A DNA stretch of 64,000 nucleotides, from assembly GCA_905221605.1 (NCBI GenBank), contig CAJNDS010002155.1, positions 560,001-624,000 of the forward strand. Reading direction: 5' to 3'. Under the pieces are notes generated by a model, which saw only the letters and a program-made list of their open reading frames with translations, searched no databases and had not been told where the DNA came from. Position numbers and translations under genes: made by a program. Of the stretch, positions 21,101 to 34,162 are shown piece after piece. The first letter of the stretch is position 1, and the number at the start of each line of letters is the position of its first letter. This DNA comes from Symbiodinium natans (taxonomy: Eukaryota > Sar > Dinophyceae > Suessiales > Symbiodiniaceae).

Positions 21101-24100
21101 TTTGCGAAGTTCCTGAACCCCAAGCGTCTGCAGTCATGCTTTGCTCAGCAAACAGTCCTGCCAGTGCGCCTGCGGCTCTCATCCTTTGCAGAGTCGAACT
21201 GGGAACCTCTGCATGTAAGAGTCCTAATATGACTGCAAAGGGAAGATATCGAGCTTCATGCGTTTGCAACACGACGATGCAGAAGAACTGACTACCTGTG
21301 GGTCTAAACAAATAGTGGCATGGTACGAAATGTGTATGAGATACCCCCTCTCAGAATCGCTGGTTCAGTTTAGGACAGGGCATTGTCAAGAAAAAAAAGC
21401 ATGCCGGTAGATGAGCTGGACTTGTATCGTTTCTTGAACAAAGCCAAGTCGAGTGGGGCGAGCGATTCCTATTTGAAGAAGCATTATGGAGGCCATCACC
21501 ATCGCAAGGCGTTCGTTTGGTCTTGGTTCTTTGCATCTTCTTTCCAAAAGCTCACATTGGGCGCTCAGGGCCTCAATCTTGCGATCCGAAGCAGGCGGCA
21601 GGACAAGACAAAAGGAGCCCGCATACAAGGCACGAGGCACACTGAGGCTGATCATGGGCAACCTCATGCGGCCTCAGAGGGTTGGAGGAGGGTTTAGGGT
21701 TTAGGGTTTCGGGTGTACGGTTTAGGGTTTCGGGTTTACGGTTTAGGGTCGGTTTAGGGTTTAGGGTTTAGGGTGTCCGGTTTAGGGTTTAGGTTTTTCA
21801 AGCCCCGCAGTGAGAACCTGCATCTGACGCACGCCAAGGTTCAAACCTTAAGATCCTCCAGGCTTGCCGCAGTCCCGGAACGGCGGACTGCGTTTCAACC
21901 TCGACTGGTTGCAAATCTGTCGGGCATGTGGGTCTCCCAAACGTGGATGCCGACATGGCAGGATTCCTTGTATGGACCAAAAAAGAGATCCCCAAGCAGG
22001 GGGCCGCTACTTCATGGAAACCCCCAGAGTCTCAGGGTCCCTAGCTGGACACATCGGATTGGATGTGGCTGGAAGTCGCTGCTCTCTGCGAACCTGTTCC
22101 TGAACTCTCGGACCCTACCAAGTCCCAAGGTGTGGGTTCCCCCGATCTTTCTTGGGGCGCACAGCTGGACGTCGTTGCCGTCCCATGCTCCCCACAGGCT
22201 CCTTCCAACTCTATCTCTCAGCCCAAAGCATCCGATGCTAAAGCCCTGGAGACACTCACAAGGCCTCAAGGCCCTAACGGGAAGGTCGTCGGCGGAGCCA
22301 CTCAACCTTCAGGTGCCAAGGCTTGGCCTCATTCGATATTGGCACGTAGAGGCGCTAAAGGCAGGACCACCGGCGGCTGCGAGAGAACAAGCGCGTAGTC
22401 CGAGCCCCCTACTACCTGGCAAAAACTGTGGCATATGCGGGAGATGGGAATGACCGCAGCATCAACGGCATCCATGGACCCTGGATCACAAGGAAGACAC
22501 TACACACCACTACACTCTTGGCAGACCCTTCGGAACATCGCAACGTCTCATCACGCAATACGCAAACTCATGGGCTCAGCTTCATGCTGGCTTTGCGGTT
22601 GTGCAGATTTTCGAGTGGGGCAGCGGCTACAATGCATGGGGCCCAGTTGGAATTTGGTTTGGCTTGGTAGACATCAGTGACATGTCCCAAGACATCTCGT
22701 GGCAAGAGGGCCCCCGGTGACAGCCTCGCATGCCTCCCCACGGAAAGCTTGCAGCTGACCGCAACCAGGGCCGCGCGGCCATCGCAAAATTCACACGTCT
22801 GTGGGATTTTGGAACCGGATGGGCCTCGGATTCTTTAGGATGGCTTAGGGTTCACTCATGTCGGGCTACGGATGTGGGACCACATATCTGGGCTGTGCTA
22901 GCACTCCGGGGACCCCCATGCTGGGAACACCGGGCAAAGAGTTCATTCCGTGTAGGCCCCGGCTTTCAAACCCAACGCAGAGATCACTCGATCTTGCTTT
23001 CAGGAGCCCTAAAAGTCCCCCAGAACTGCAGCCCCCAGCCCTGAAAAGCCCGCACTCCAGTGTTCGGCGTCTGGCTGCAGGTCGCACGCCCCGGGTCCCG
23101 CACCATGGGAGTCCAGGCCCTGCCACCTCCACGGGCACTTGCCGGCTTTCAAGACATAAACTGGTTTGGGGCTGATGAGTCTCAATTCTTAAGTGGCGTG
23201 ATTTCTTCACTTTCGGGGTTCCTTGTCGTCCTCGTCATGTGAACGAGAACTTCCTGCTTACAAGGGTTCTTTTGATACCTCGGAGGTTCATCGTTACAGA
23301 CGATGGGGCTTCCCCCTTGTTCACCGAATGGTCTTGCGCTCAGTATCTAACTCGACCAAGATGGCAACCATCCCTTCTATGTTAGACCTGCGCATACAAA
23401 CAATGTGACAACACAGAGCTCCGGGTCGGTTGTTCCGTGGGTATGTTGGGAAGAACCTCCAGGCGTACTAAACGTCCACGGCCCTCTTGCACACAGGAAT
23501 CAACACGGATTTGTAGTTGACGATTACTCCACATGGAACAAAACGGTGTTCCTTCTGGGCAAGGTCCCTTATATTCATCGCTTGGGAGGCCACAAGCATC
23601 CAGAGTACACGCGTAGTTCGATTCAGGCTTCTATGCGCGTGCGACACGGTGCACACGCCTGAGGCAAGCCAGGTCGGTGTCGGCCCTGTTCTGAACCAAA
23701 GCATGTTTCTGCGGATGACGGCCAGCTGGCATGTTCGGGCAGGGAGCAAGCAAGGTATGCAAGGTACAAACTCTGCTCGTAGTTGGCCGCAGTGCCACAA
23801 GGAGGCACGGAAATCTGATGTCGTTCCGACAGCCACCCGAACAACTCTTGGACCGGGCTGATCGCGCAGAGTCCTGGGGCTTCTTGGCGGCAGCATGAGG
23901 AGTGAGCTACTTGAGCAACTGCACGGACCCTTCCTGAGCATTGGGTCTCGGTCAATGTCCACTGCGCAAGCGCTTTGCGTGAATGCAGCGTCGGGCGGCA
24001 GAAGGCTTGCAAGCAAGAAGGGCACCTGAGGATTGCCACAGCCGAAAACGAGCCCATCCCGCTCGGGGTGCAGTTGTGTGTAGTCAGCCCCGGCAAACGA

Positions 24101-27100
24101 AACGGCACAAGATTCACGAGCCACAGTGTGCTGCTTGTTGAAGGCTGTGACAAAGACAGAAAGACATGGCGGCCAGGCCTCTAGTTCCTCAGTTCCTCCA
24201 CGACCAGCTGGGCCATGAAACGAGCTACGGAGAGGCAGAGGGCGCTGGTCGCGCCCATGGATGGACGTTCAGCAAAACACGGCACTCGAGATGACCGAGG
24301 TATCGTCTACTTGCGCACGTGCTGATGCCTTCGGGACCGTCGAGCCAAGCCCCTCAACCTGCTTGCTGCAACATGGAACCTCTGCGTCAATCCTCTCCAT
24401 GCCATGTCGGGTTCTAAACCTGGGAGCATGCGGAGCCGCACACTTTGGGCCGCCACTTATTGATTTTCGAAAGCATGCAAGGGGAGCTATGAGGAGAGGT
24501 GTCCACGTCCATGCTGCATGGGGGCCACCTTTCAGATAGCCAGACTATCCACGGCAGCTAGCAACTCTGGAGCTTACCCGTTCGAGCAGCGCTCACAATG
24601 ACATCCAGCTTCGCCAAAAGGGCAACGGAAGTCGACCGAAAAAAACCTAGATACGTCGACACGCCAGCGCGTCCTGTCAAATCCTGGACCGCGAGCACCG
24701 CCATGGAGCTGCCCTCATTCCTAGGGGGAGTGCGGCTGGCAAAAAACGTCCGAAGCAAGCAACCACCCCTGCAAGCTTAGTGCACGGTGCTGGCACTCAT
24801 GGACCAGCTGCACTGTTACGCCATCCGGTGCAAAACCCATCATCGTTTTGCCGGCTTTCCTGGTCCCAGCTTACCCCCCCCTCCACCCCTACTGCTTGAA
24901 TGCCAGTCCAGTATGAGAGCACGCCGGAGTTTGCCGCCAGATGTGGGCTTTCCTGTCTACGAGCCTTGCTGCGAGTGCCCTTTCGCACCCGGTCAAGTAA
25001 GGAAACAAATGGCCATGAGGCACCGGGACTCAATCAAGTGGGCGCTTGGACCCGTAGTGTAGTTGGTCATGCTTGCCTCAATCCAGGCCGTTCAGGCCAT
25101 GTCCGTACCGCCATTTTCGCTCGCGTCGTTCTTGGTGATCCATATGTGCCCACTTTGCACACAGGCACCGTTAGAAGGTGCACATAGCCGCCAGCAGGTG
25201 ACCGGCCACTGGTATGCAGTGATGCCCGAATGCCTCCTGCAAACCAAGCGATCCGGCTGGTGACCTAGTGACCACTGACCCATTGCCAGCCGAGGCAGGC
25301 GGCCCCTGTTGCCAACGACTCCCTCATGCCACGGAGCTCCTCTGATGCTCTGACGGAAATGGACAATTCGCAATGGTCGCGTCGGAGGACTCCTGGTAAA
25401 AATCAGAGGTTGGCAGGGCCGGCAGTTTTCAAGGGGGGTCCATGGCAGACTCTGCAGCTTGCCAAACGAAGGCTGGGTTTCGCAAGTTGGCTGGCACGCC
25501 GTCAGCTAAGCCAGCTAAAGGACCTTGATCGGACTGGAAGGCTGCTTCAAACTCCCAGCTTCAGGCAGACTCTAATGCCAACACCCTGGCGATGTCATTC
25601 TGCATCCTACGAAGGATAAGGCATGGCTTGGCGACTGAAACAACCAAAGACCCTTATCAAGGCGGAGCGTGGGAACTTGCATCCCACTGAGTCACGCGGA
25701 TCATTCTTGCGCGCTTTGATCATTGCTGTGATCGTGCGACAGCAGTCTACACCAGCATGCTTGCTTCACCGGTCCTGCCGTCCGTATGCCACAGAACCTC
25801 TGCAATCAGAAACTTGGACAACTTGCAACTCTGAGACATGCTATCCAGGCCCGCAACTTTGTGGAAGCCCGTTTCGTCCAAAAGGTGTCGGCATTCCACG
25901 GCCTTCTCACGCGTGGGTTCAGAGCCGGTGAAATTCGCCCATGCTGGCTGTTGCTGCAATACTAAGATGCTACAGGTTGCCGGAGGTGCCCGTTCTCGGC
26001 ATGCTCGCGAAGCAGAATCGGCCATGCATCTCCCGATATTGGAATGAAAGTCCCTCCACTTGGGATCTGCCAGGCAGGGGAGGGGTTGAAGGTTCAGGGA
26101 GGGATCTTATTAGCACTTCAGATCTTGCTTGGGCTCTAGAAGTGGGCCTTGGAGGAGATGCACTTGCCAGAGTCTGCGCGGGACTTGCAGAAACGGAGAC
26201 AAGATGAGACAAGAACGAGAGTAACATGAATTAGAAAAGTTAGCTCAAAAGATTGGGGGCTCTTTGTGGTCGAGAAGAGGCTAGGCTCAAGATTCTCTTC
26301 CCCAGGGTCCGGGGAGAGGGCGGGGGCTATTCTTTTCTCAGCAAGTTGCCAGTGCTGCTCTTATCCGGGATTACAACTTGTCAAGGCATTGTCGAAAGGC
26401 TGTGTGCGTTCAGAGGCCTTCTCAAGCTTAGGGGTGGGGGTTTCCAGCGTGTGGATTTCCACCTCGCTCGCTGTAGCTGCAGAGCCAGAGTCTACAGTTT
26501 CCGCGAAAAGCTGCGCGTTCTTGGATGCTTGTCAAGCTGAAACAGCAGTGCATGCCTTGATGTTCCAATGCGGCACAGCCGCACTGTCGATGGCAAAATG
26601 GCCTTATGCATCCAGGTGATTTCGCCGGCTCGTGAGTGCTATCTTGGAGCCTGATTGCCCGAAGCGTTGTCGTCTTCGGAAGCAATGCGTACGCTCTTTC
26701 ATCAGCAATTCATTGACTGTCCTTGCCTGTTTAGAGCTTGAGCTGACGCTCGTGTCAAGAGCAGCTATATACCAGGTGCCCCCCGAAAACCCAGTGCCAT
26801 CCCGTTCTCACGGGTGCCTTGAGCTGACGTCAATCAGCAGGTGTGATTTACAGCAGAGGCTCAGGGTTAAAATCGCATTGCCGGAAATTTCAACACGTCA
26901 CGTCCTCAAGACTGTCCGGGACTCTGTCCCACATGCATCAGACATGACTGGCCGCTCCGCGCAAAATGTTGCACATGTGCGCCAAGATTTGCAGAAAACC
27001 GAGATGGGAGCTCTCGGGCGGCGCCTTTCGGAACACACTTCGGATCCTGCGATCCCATTGAAGTCATTGAGAACCTCGAGAACATCAACCCCCCAGCGGC

Positions 27101-27478
27101 GGCGTTCACAAGTCGTTCGGGTATCTTGGGAGGCCTGACATGGCCACAGACGGTTCAGTGGCCGCCTCCACTGCCTTTGCCGGCTTGAAGAAGAATACTC
27201 GTCACTTGCGATGCATGCCGCAGTGCATTAATGATCGTATGCTTGCAGTTATCGTAGACACGGTGGACGACGGCTATGTCGGGGATAGCCTTTGGGCCGT
27301 CCAAGTGCTAGCAATGCGATGAGCATCTTGACGAGTGGGACACGTGCTCAGCACAGCATTGAAAGCAATGCATTGGTGCACATTTATGGACGCCGGCGCC
27401 GAAGAGCCAGATGAAAGAAAGCTGCCTGAGCCTTTTTGCAGGCAGACCTGCTCGAGCCGCTTGAGTTCTGATTTTCAG
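18105..27478. other. Long stretch without a supportable gene
   Basis: I read both strands here and found no set of exons that joins. A TTTAGGG-type array lies at 21686-21795. Two patches are weakly coding-like on the plus strand: about 20500-20720 (KVEEILLGRGDGPVHRTISI) and about 21930-22395 (NVDADMAGFLVWTKKEIPKQ, but with an in-frame stop at about 22040). A decayed duplicate gene or isolated exons of a long-intron gene could hide here. It separates the 5' end of the receptor-like gene from the large repeat-protein locus. Confidence 0.45.
21686..21795 (+). repeat. Degenerate TTTAGGG array
   Basis: TTTAGGG units mixed with TTTCGGG, GTACGG and GTCCGG variants, in the same orientation as the arrays near the window start. 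No exon is visible beside it. Confidence 0.85.
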
Positions 27479-27787
27479 GGCCTGCAGTTTGATGTCGCTT
27501 TCGACCTCTTCGCCATGCACAAGGCTGCCCTGAAGGGGGACATGCGGACCTATGAGATCCTGGCCAATGGTCGACTTCGACGTCTGCTGAAGCAGGGCGT
27601 GCAGTGCGGTGAGCCTGATGCCGTGCTCCGCGCCTTCTGGGGCGCAGCGCATGAGCTGCTGGAAGTGCACAAGACCAAGCTGTGCGCCAACCCCAAGTTC
27701 GACAACCGAGCAGCCTGGCGCAGTGTCCTCAACTCGCGGTCGGAGTTGACAACCCGGGGCAAATCAAAGTACACGAGAGGGAACTAG
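27479..27787 (+). CDS. Convincing single exon, function unknown
   Basis: After a strong acceptor (TGATTTTCAG|GGC) the plus strand is open for about 100 codons with marked C/G third positions. It begins GLQFDVAFDLFAMHKAALKG and continues DMRTYEILANGRLRRLLKQG, with a predicted helical, soluble character and the segment FWGAAHELLEVHKTKLC. The frame ends at a TAG at 27787, but the true end may be a donor before that. No partner exons were found on this strand within several kilobases. It could be an isolated exon of a long-intron gene or a retroposed fragment. I do not recognise the family. Confidence 0.5.
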   Translation, partial: GLQFDVAFDLFAMHKAALKGDMRTYEILANGRLRRLLKQGVQCGEPDAVLRAFWGAAHELLEVHKTKLCANPKFDNRAAWRSVLNSRSELTTRGKSKYTRGN

Positions 27788-29097
27788 AGGGAACTGCCCT
27801 TGGAGATATTGAGATGTCACGCGGACACGGGCTTAGGGCCTACTGGCTTAGGGTTCAGGGCAAAGCAGGCAGAGCCCACTTCTTGCTTCATTTGCCAACG
27901 GTGCTTCCGGCAATCCAAGGGCCTCCACAAGCCAACCAAGGCGGCTCGGGGGCATCGGCACGTTCCACCGCCCAGTCTCCGGCACAAGGCCTGCTGCAGC
28001 AGCCAAAACACGCTCATCTCCAACCTGCAAAGCATGGCGTACGAATGGGGGGGACGTGGCACCAAAGGAAACTGAAACAACAAAGGCACGGATCAACACA
28101 ACTCACAGAAGCATGGCCCCCCACCCCTTCTGGAACGGGCAAAACCTGCAACTGCATGCAAAACTTGGCCTCAGCAAACATCCTCTAGCGAAGTCCCTGC
28201 CTCCCTTGCTGGCACGCCGTCCATCGCATCGGAAGCATAATGCAGAGTTTAACTGGCCTACAAGGTTTAATGCATCCGTTCCCAGCTCCTGCTGCATGCT
28301 GGCCAAATTACTTAGTGTGGGGATATGGCTTCGATCACGTTCACCGGTGATGATGGATGCCATGTCTGCAAAGCCCAAACGGCGTGCATGGAAGGGGATG
28401 TCTTGCGACAACATCGAACATGATGCTGGCATTCCTACGCTTCCTCTGGTTTGAACATGCCTTGTGAAGCCCCTGCCAGTTCACTGCGGACAGGTTTGCT
28501 GCAGAGCTTATCGCAAGACTTTTTGGTCCTAATGGCACGCTGTTATGTGCATCCCGACTGTCACTGACCAATCAGATAGGCACACGTGCCTCCCCACGGA
28601 GAGCTTGCAGGCCACTCCGAAGGCTCATCTATGCAATCGCTGCCTGAGGCCTCCCCCCGCTCCGGGACAAGCCTGACGATACCTGGCAATGCTCCTCTGA
28701 GCTGACATCGTTGGCCCTGGCCAAAACTCATTGTAAACAACAAGTCTCTCAAGGGATTGACTGAGGCCAATTTGCGAGCTGGCCGGCTTTTGGGAAGGAG
28801 CTCTATTTGGGTCCAGGACTCCCGAGATGTATCGCTCAAGATGGGGCTATGGAGTTGAAGGCTCAGAAGTCTGAAGGGCCCTACAGCACAGCTGCTCCTC
28901 CGCGCTTTTGCACCAGTGCGCACCACCGTGCGAGTCGGCAATTCGCTGACAAGGCTCCCGACTCATTCCTCCAGGACATCACTGTCTCCTTCGTGCAGGG
29001 AGTCCTCCGGGGCCGCCCCCTGAACCCTGTAAGCCCCTAAGGTTCTGGTGAAGTCGTGCCTCTGCGAAATCTTACCCGAAACGGCCGCGCAAAGCTT

Positions 29098-29190
29098 GGA
29101 AGGCCCAAAATAGGGGTACCCCTTTTAATACTAGAACAGAATCCCCTTAAAGGGACCCCCCCAAAAAGGCCACCCCTATTCTTCGGAAAC
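29098..29190 (-). mobile_element. Short introner-like element, diverged copy at an exon border
   Basis: On the minus strand the element starts exactly at the donor of the exon at 29191-29270 (GGGGAG|GTTTCCGAAG). It contains the expected GGGGTCC-type motif in the middle and ends near ACCCCTATTTTGGG. The opening GTTTCCGAA corresponds to GTTTACGAA in the 13604 element, and the ATAGGGGT/ACCCCTAT ends are inverted repeats. The real intron may extend further, to an acceptor at about 29060 (TTTCGCAG). Confidence 0.55.
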
Positions 29191-29270
29191 CTCCCCTTCA
29201 TAGCACACCAGCAAAAAGCCCTCGACCTGGTCAGCGGAAATCGGCACGCGAACTTCAAGGATGGAGGCGC
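29191..29270 (-). CDS. Exon with ILEVRVPISADQVEGF
   Basis: After CCCCCGAG|GC the frame reads ASILEVRVPISADQVEGFLL then VCYEGE, and stops at the donor GAG|GTTTCC, which is also the left end of an introner-like element. Length and phase are coherent. The family was not identified. A possible paralogous start, MGEVRVPILDQAKGL, is seen on the minus strand at 30372-30416. Neighbouring exons were not found. Confidence 0.45.
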
Positions 29271-30214
29271 CTCGGGGGCAAAAAGGGCCCACACAGCCAT
29301 GGCCTCGAAATCTCAAGGGCTTGGGGGCTTGGGGGCTTAAGACTTTTTGGGGAAAGTTGTGACCCTTTCCTCGTGCACCGCATGGCAGCACCCCCCCCCC
29401 CGCCCCAAACACACGGCTTTCACACACGGCTTTCAGATGAGACCTCGCGCTCCGCTGCCGGTCGGTCCCAGATGACGCTGAGCTACCATTCCTGATTCTC
29501 CCTGACCTTCACCTCTAACGACTCAGAAGACTCTGCGACCTCCTCTTTCCAGGAGTCTCAAGGACTAGCTGCAAAACTTCCAGACTGGTACTACCTATAC
29601 TGTGATCTGGCTTAGGCTGCCCCGGTATCGTGTGCTCTGCCGCAGAAGGCACCGTCCTCCTCCGGCTCGGGGACTGCACCTTCCGGAACCCTGGGGTTTT
29701 AAGGTTTTGGATTCGGTTTTCCTAGCGACGACCCTACCCGTCACAATCGAAACAGAGCATACTTTGCTATAGATTCACCACACAGGGCCTGGGCATCTCT
29801 GCCAGGCAGACGGTGGGTCGTGGAATGCAGCAGCTTCCCTTGGCCCCAGGCCGGTCGGCTGCACCGGGCCCTTGGGACTTTTGTTTGAGGCTGCTTTGAG
29901 GAGTCCAAGGGGCTCATGGGACGCGAAACGATAACTGTGATAACCAAGCCTTGTGTTGCTCCGGCCCGCTGAAGCGCTAACCGTTGCCTTCCATCCACCC
30001 CAATGATAGACCGGAGTAGTTCCATCTTCAGTCCAACTATTTACGATTGCATTCTGGCCAACCATACAGATTGATGCTAAACAAACAACACCAGCAGGAG
30101 CAGCAAAACGCGGTGACCACCAAACCCTCGTAGCAAGCCAAGAATTTCCCCAAACAATCTTCTTAGAAAGGAATTAGGGAGTTACAGGTACCTTACATCC
30201 CCCTTGTTTATTAC

Positions 30215-30365
30215 ATCGGGCAGGTACCTAACTGAGAGAAAGTAAGCACCCCATATGCCCCCTATACATTACGAATACACTAATAGGGTGTAGGTATCTA
30301 ACTTAGGGAAGTAGGTACCCTATATACATATGCCCCTATACATCACTAATAGGGTGTAGGTATCT
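30215..30365. repeat. Partial tandem duplication (TAGGGTGTAGGTATCTAA)
   Basis: Two to three imperfect copies of a roughly 70-base AT-rich unit containing CCCTATACAT, ACTAATAGGGTGTAGG and TATCTAA. Confidence 0.6.
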
Positions 30366-30457
30366 AATGCCCAGCCCCTTGGCCTGGTCGAGGATCGGAA
30401 CACGGACCTCGCCCATGGTGCCTCAAGCGGGTTACGGACGAGTTGGTAGGGCACGGG

Positions 30458-30555
30458 CTCCTAGGGTTTAGGGTTTAGGGTTAGGGCTTAGGGTTTAGGG
30501 TTTAGGGGTTTGGGGTTAGGGGTTAGGGTTTGGGGTTCATTAGGGTTTAGGGGGA
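30458..30555 (+). repeat. TTTAGGG array
   Basis: TTTAGGG heptamers with TTAGGG and GGTTTGG variants. No coding sequence was seen from here to 32.0 kb except the unsupported open frame at 31.38-31.75 kb, which contains a local duplication of TCTATGGGGTCGGTTCC. Short CCCTAAA (about 31020-31050) and TTTAGGG (31934-32010) patches also occur. Confidence 0.85.
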
Positions 30556-32029
30556 TTCACGATAGTGACTGGCAACTTGGGTCTTGGATGCGACTTCAGG
30601 CTGTCTTGGACTTTTGCATGGATGATTTGGGATGCTCCCCCTTCTACTAACAGTCCTGAGTAGGGATTCTCATACCCCCCATTAGCTTCCCGATTAAGGG
30701 ATGATGGGGGGAGCTTTGTTTGTCGTAGGCTGCTGCGAAAGCTGAAAGTTGGGGCTGCACCCCCCAAGCGCGCGCTATGCTTTCAGGAAACATCGTTGGT
30801 TTCGCAATTCGTCGCTAAGGCGTCTGCTGACCTGCTTCAAGCCATCCGTAAGTATTGAGAACTCGTGAAGCAGAAACTAAAAAGGCATGGGGAGTGGCAG
30901 GTGCAGCAAGTTACAGTAGCTGAAGCCTGCAAGCAAAGTTTGAAGAATCTCCCTTCCAACTGCTGCAAAGGCTGCGTAACTTACAGTTTCTCTGTTCGAG
31001 CCTCCCAACTGCTCCAAAATACCCTATACCCTAAACCCTAAACCCTAAACACTAACAAAGAGCACAGGAAAACTTGCAACCAAAGCCTGCATCAATGCAC
31101 ACACTGTTCCAAGAACACTGCTTCACGATTACCGAAGCTATACGTCAGTATGGCTACTGTCCAAACAATGATCATACCATAAGCCACCTCTGTAAACCTC
31201 CATGCAGCTCCCCTGGCTACCCATAACCTCAGAGAAGGCCCTGAACCCTCAGACTAGAAAGGCATAGCCCACATCTGAGCCCCCGCACCTGGCAGGTCGG
31301 CATTTTCTGCATGTTGAAAAGCAGCCTCCCCAGTCAGATCGAAGACTTGCTTCGAAAATGAAAGCAGCTCTGGTATAGGGATTGATGGTACAACAAGCGC
31401 AAGATTTTTTTCAGTCCCCTAAACGTTTCTGGCCGTCAGAGCCATGGAGGGGAGCCCCGGAGATTGTCAATGCTTCAATTTTCCGCCCAAACCCTGAACC
31501 CAATATTCTGCTGTCTATGGGGTCGGTTCCGTTTTGTGGGTTGGTGCTAGTCCCTAAACCAAACATTCTATCTATGGGGTCGGTTCCAGTTTGGGGCCCC
31601 CGCCACCTCCTAGATGGGGGAAGGAACCCCGCAGAAGCCCCAAAACGACCGGTTGCTCAACAGGCGCTCCTGTTGGGAAGGCCTTCAAAGGACCCCCGGC
31701 CCGAAGATGAGCAAGAGTCCATTGCAGAAGGAGGGAGGGAGGAGACGTAGAGTGTTTTGATGCGTTTTGGGCACAGATCTTGAAAAACGTCCCCCCCTCC
31801 CGAAAACCAAATTCTATCTGCTTGAGGATGCCGTGATCTTCACACAAAAGGACAGAGTGAAGGCGCAGAACTGATAACTATCACGGGGCTATTCGCTGTT
31901 TGCCAGAGCCACTAGGCCCTTCTCACTATTCGCTTAGGGTTTAGGGCTTAGGGCTTAGGGTTTAGGGTTTTTGGGTTTTGGGTTTCAGGGATCAGGGTTT
32001 AGGGTTTAGGGATGATTCCTTACTCGCAC

Positions 32030-33556
32030 CTCGACATCTGCCCAGCAGACTCCCGGAGGCAGCGTCGGCTCGAGGGCACCTCGGACCTGCCCGAGGCTCC
32101 GAAGCGTCCCTGGCTCGGTCCTCGGGGCGGCCAGCTCCTCGGGGACCCCTACTTGGCTGCACTTAGGAGGGTAGCTATAAATGAGATTTTTAGCTGCCTT
32201 GTTAAGAAGCCCAATAAACCCAAAAAGGCTAAGGATCTAAAGTTACAGTAAAGCACCACAAAAGGCGAAAACAGACCCATCCGGAAAAATTAAGGACCCC
32301 AATAAGGTACCCTAATTTCGGAAACCCCCAGTTTACAAGCACGTAGGTCTCTTGGATCGTTTTGGTAAACATCGGTGCCAGGTACGGTCCCTTATCCACA
32401 ACAGCCAAAGGAACTGCAGCTGGAAGCAGGAGCAGCAGGATCACCCGAACGGATGCCCCCCTAAGACCCCTAAGCCTAAGCAGCACTCCTGCAAGTCCGC
32501 GACGGTCAGGAGCTGCAGAGCAGCTTCCAGGCCTTGCACTTGGGCCAGCTCAGGTAGCCTCTCTTCCAGGGCCTCCTTTGCGGCCAGGATGGGCTTGGCC
32601 CCCCAGGCTTCGAAGGGGGCGGGAAGCTGTTGGAGAGCGTCTGCGTCTTCAGCGCCTCCAGTTGCTGCCTCCCCAAGCAGCCCACACAAGCTCCATGAAC
32701 ACAGACTGCGTCTGCACTGCACTTTTCTGCATGGCTTGATGTCAACAGAGGGTCCCCGCTGCCTCGTCCCGCGCAAGAGTTGAGTGAGTTGAGTGCCCCT
32801 CTGCAGCAACGTCGCCTGAAAGCTCCGGCTCTGTTTTTGCAAGCAGCCACCGAAAACAGGTCGAAAGCGCACAAAGAGCATGCAAGCGCAGGATGCAAAA
32901 ACTCTGCAGGCTCACCAACATGTCCGGATGACGAAAAAACTCTTGCTCCAACAAGGTACTTTGCGTCTAGTGTTGCCTAGGGGTGTGCTGATATGGCCTT
33001 TTTTTTGCCTTAGTACATCAAGATACATTCATGCTCGCTACGTGCGCGCAGGAAAGCACAAAGGCTTCGGGTGGAAGGTGGGGCTTCGGGGCGCGGGTTG
33101 AAGGAAAGGTCAGGACTCTCGGCACATTCTGGGCCGCAAAGGTGGTAACTTGCACCCTGCCTAGGGCCCTAGGGGCGCGGGGGAAAGGGGTGCATCCCAG
33201 CCTTGCACAGACTCCCCCAAATGCAAGCCACCATGCTCGCATGTCGGGTTTAGAAAACATGGCATCTGGGTCTTGAAGCAACTCCTTCCAAGGGCAAAGC
33301 TTTTGCAAGGCTCAAACATGCGGCGGAGGGGGGGGGGTGGTTGGGGACCCCCCACCAAAACAAACAAGGATTCAAGGCATCAGGTCCCCTGTCAAAAAAG
33401 AACGTAGCTGAGATTGGCACCCAAAGTCTGCGAACTTCCAAATCTCGCGGCCAATGGCCCGCCCTTGTCCACGAGTGAACGCCACAGCTCGGGCTCTTGT
33501 GTTCCGGCCAGACGCTTCAACTCTGCATCACTACAATGCCGCAGGGCTTCTTCCAC
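32030..33556 (-). CDS. 3'-most exons of the helical-repeat protein gene
   Basis: Three minus-strand patches carry the LxPxLPxGVxWxD helical repeat or its companion helix. Around 32030-32140: SLGQVRGALEPTLPPGVCWA then DVE before GTGCGAG. Around 32465-32660: AKPILAAKEALEERLPELAQ then LEAALQLLTVADLQECC. From 33556 down to about 33442: VEEALRHCSDAELKRLAGTQ then GGPLAARF (acceptor AGCTCAG|GTG). A further short open segment (AVPLAVVDKGPYLAPMF) ends at 32337 against a donor, GTAAAC, leading into an introner-like element. The splice order is not solved and no stop codon is assigned. Repeat identity ties them to the exons from 34 to 39 kb. Confidence 0.45.
32294..32336 (-). mobile_element. Introner-like element, left end at a splice donor
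   Basis: On the minus strand the sequence after the donor GTAAACTGG reads GGTTTCCGAAATTAGGG, GTACC, TTATTGGGGTCC, TTAAT, closely matching the first 45 bases of the 13604-13706 intron. The right terminal repeat is not recognisable, so the element is truncated or its intron has been rearranged. Confidence 0.6.
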
Positions 33557-34162
33557 CTGAGCTCTGTCTGGCACAAATAGAAAACACCCGTGGAGGCCTT
33601 GTCGCCCTGGTTACCCAGCTTGTCTGGCAAGTGGCATCTTCCCAACTGATGCTGCCAGGCAGGCGCAGCTTTGCTTTCAGCTGCGCCAGGCACCACTTTG
33701 TGGCAGCACCACCTGGTCAAGGACTCGTGGCACCAGCCGACTCCTCTTGCGGTGCCCATGGAACACTCCGTACAGGGAGTGTATTATGGCTTGTCGTTGT
33801 GAAGCAATACCCGGCTACAACTGGATGACTTACAGAATGGCCCGGAGCTGATAATTAAGCCCCTCTCTGCCGTTGGGTTTCATGCAGCACCAAACTGCTG
33901 ACGTTGCGCGTGTTGCTGACCACTTACCCTTCCTGACTTGTTGCTTCTCTTGCAATCGGCTAGGGATTCCGCAGAAGCAGCCTACTTGGAATACGTATGA
34001 CAGCAAGGGTTCAAAAGGAGCTTTGCAACTTCAGCCCAGCCTGTCGTCTCACCGAGCTCAGACAAGAAGCCTGAGCATCAGCAGCACACTCAAGCAGACT
34101 GCCAAACAGGCCAGGCGGTTCACTTCGGAGGCACCTGCCACGAAGGCAGCTAAGCCCGGCAC

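Noticed and set aside
25045-25130. tRNA-like start (GGACCCGTAGTGTAGTTGG)
   Set aside because: No T-arm GGTTCGAATCC box at the right distance and no acceptor-stem pairing.
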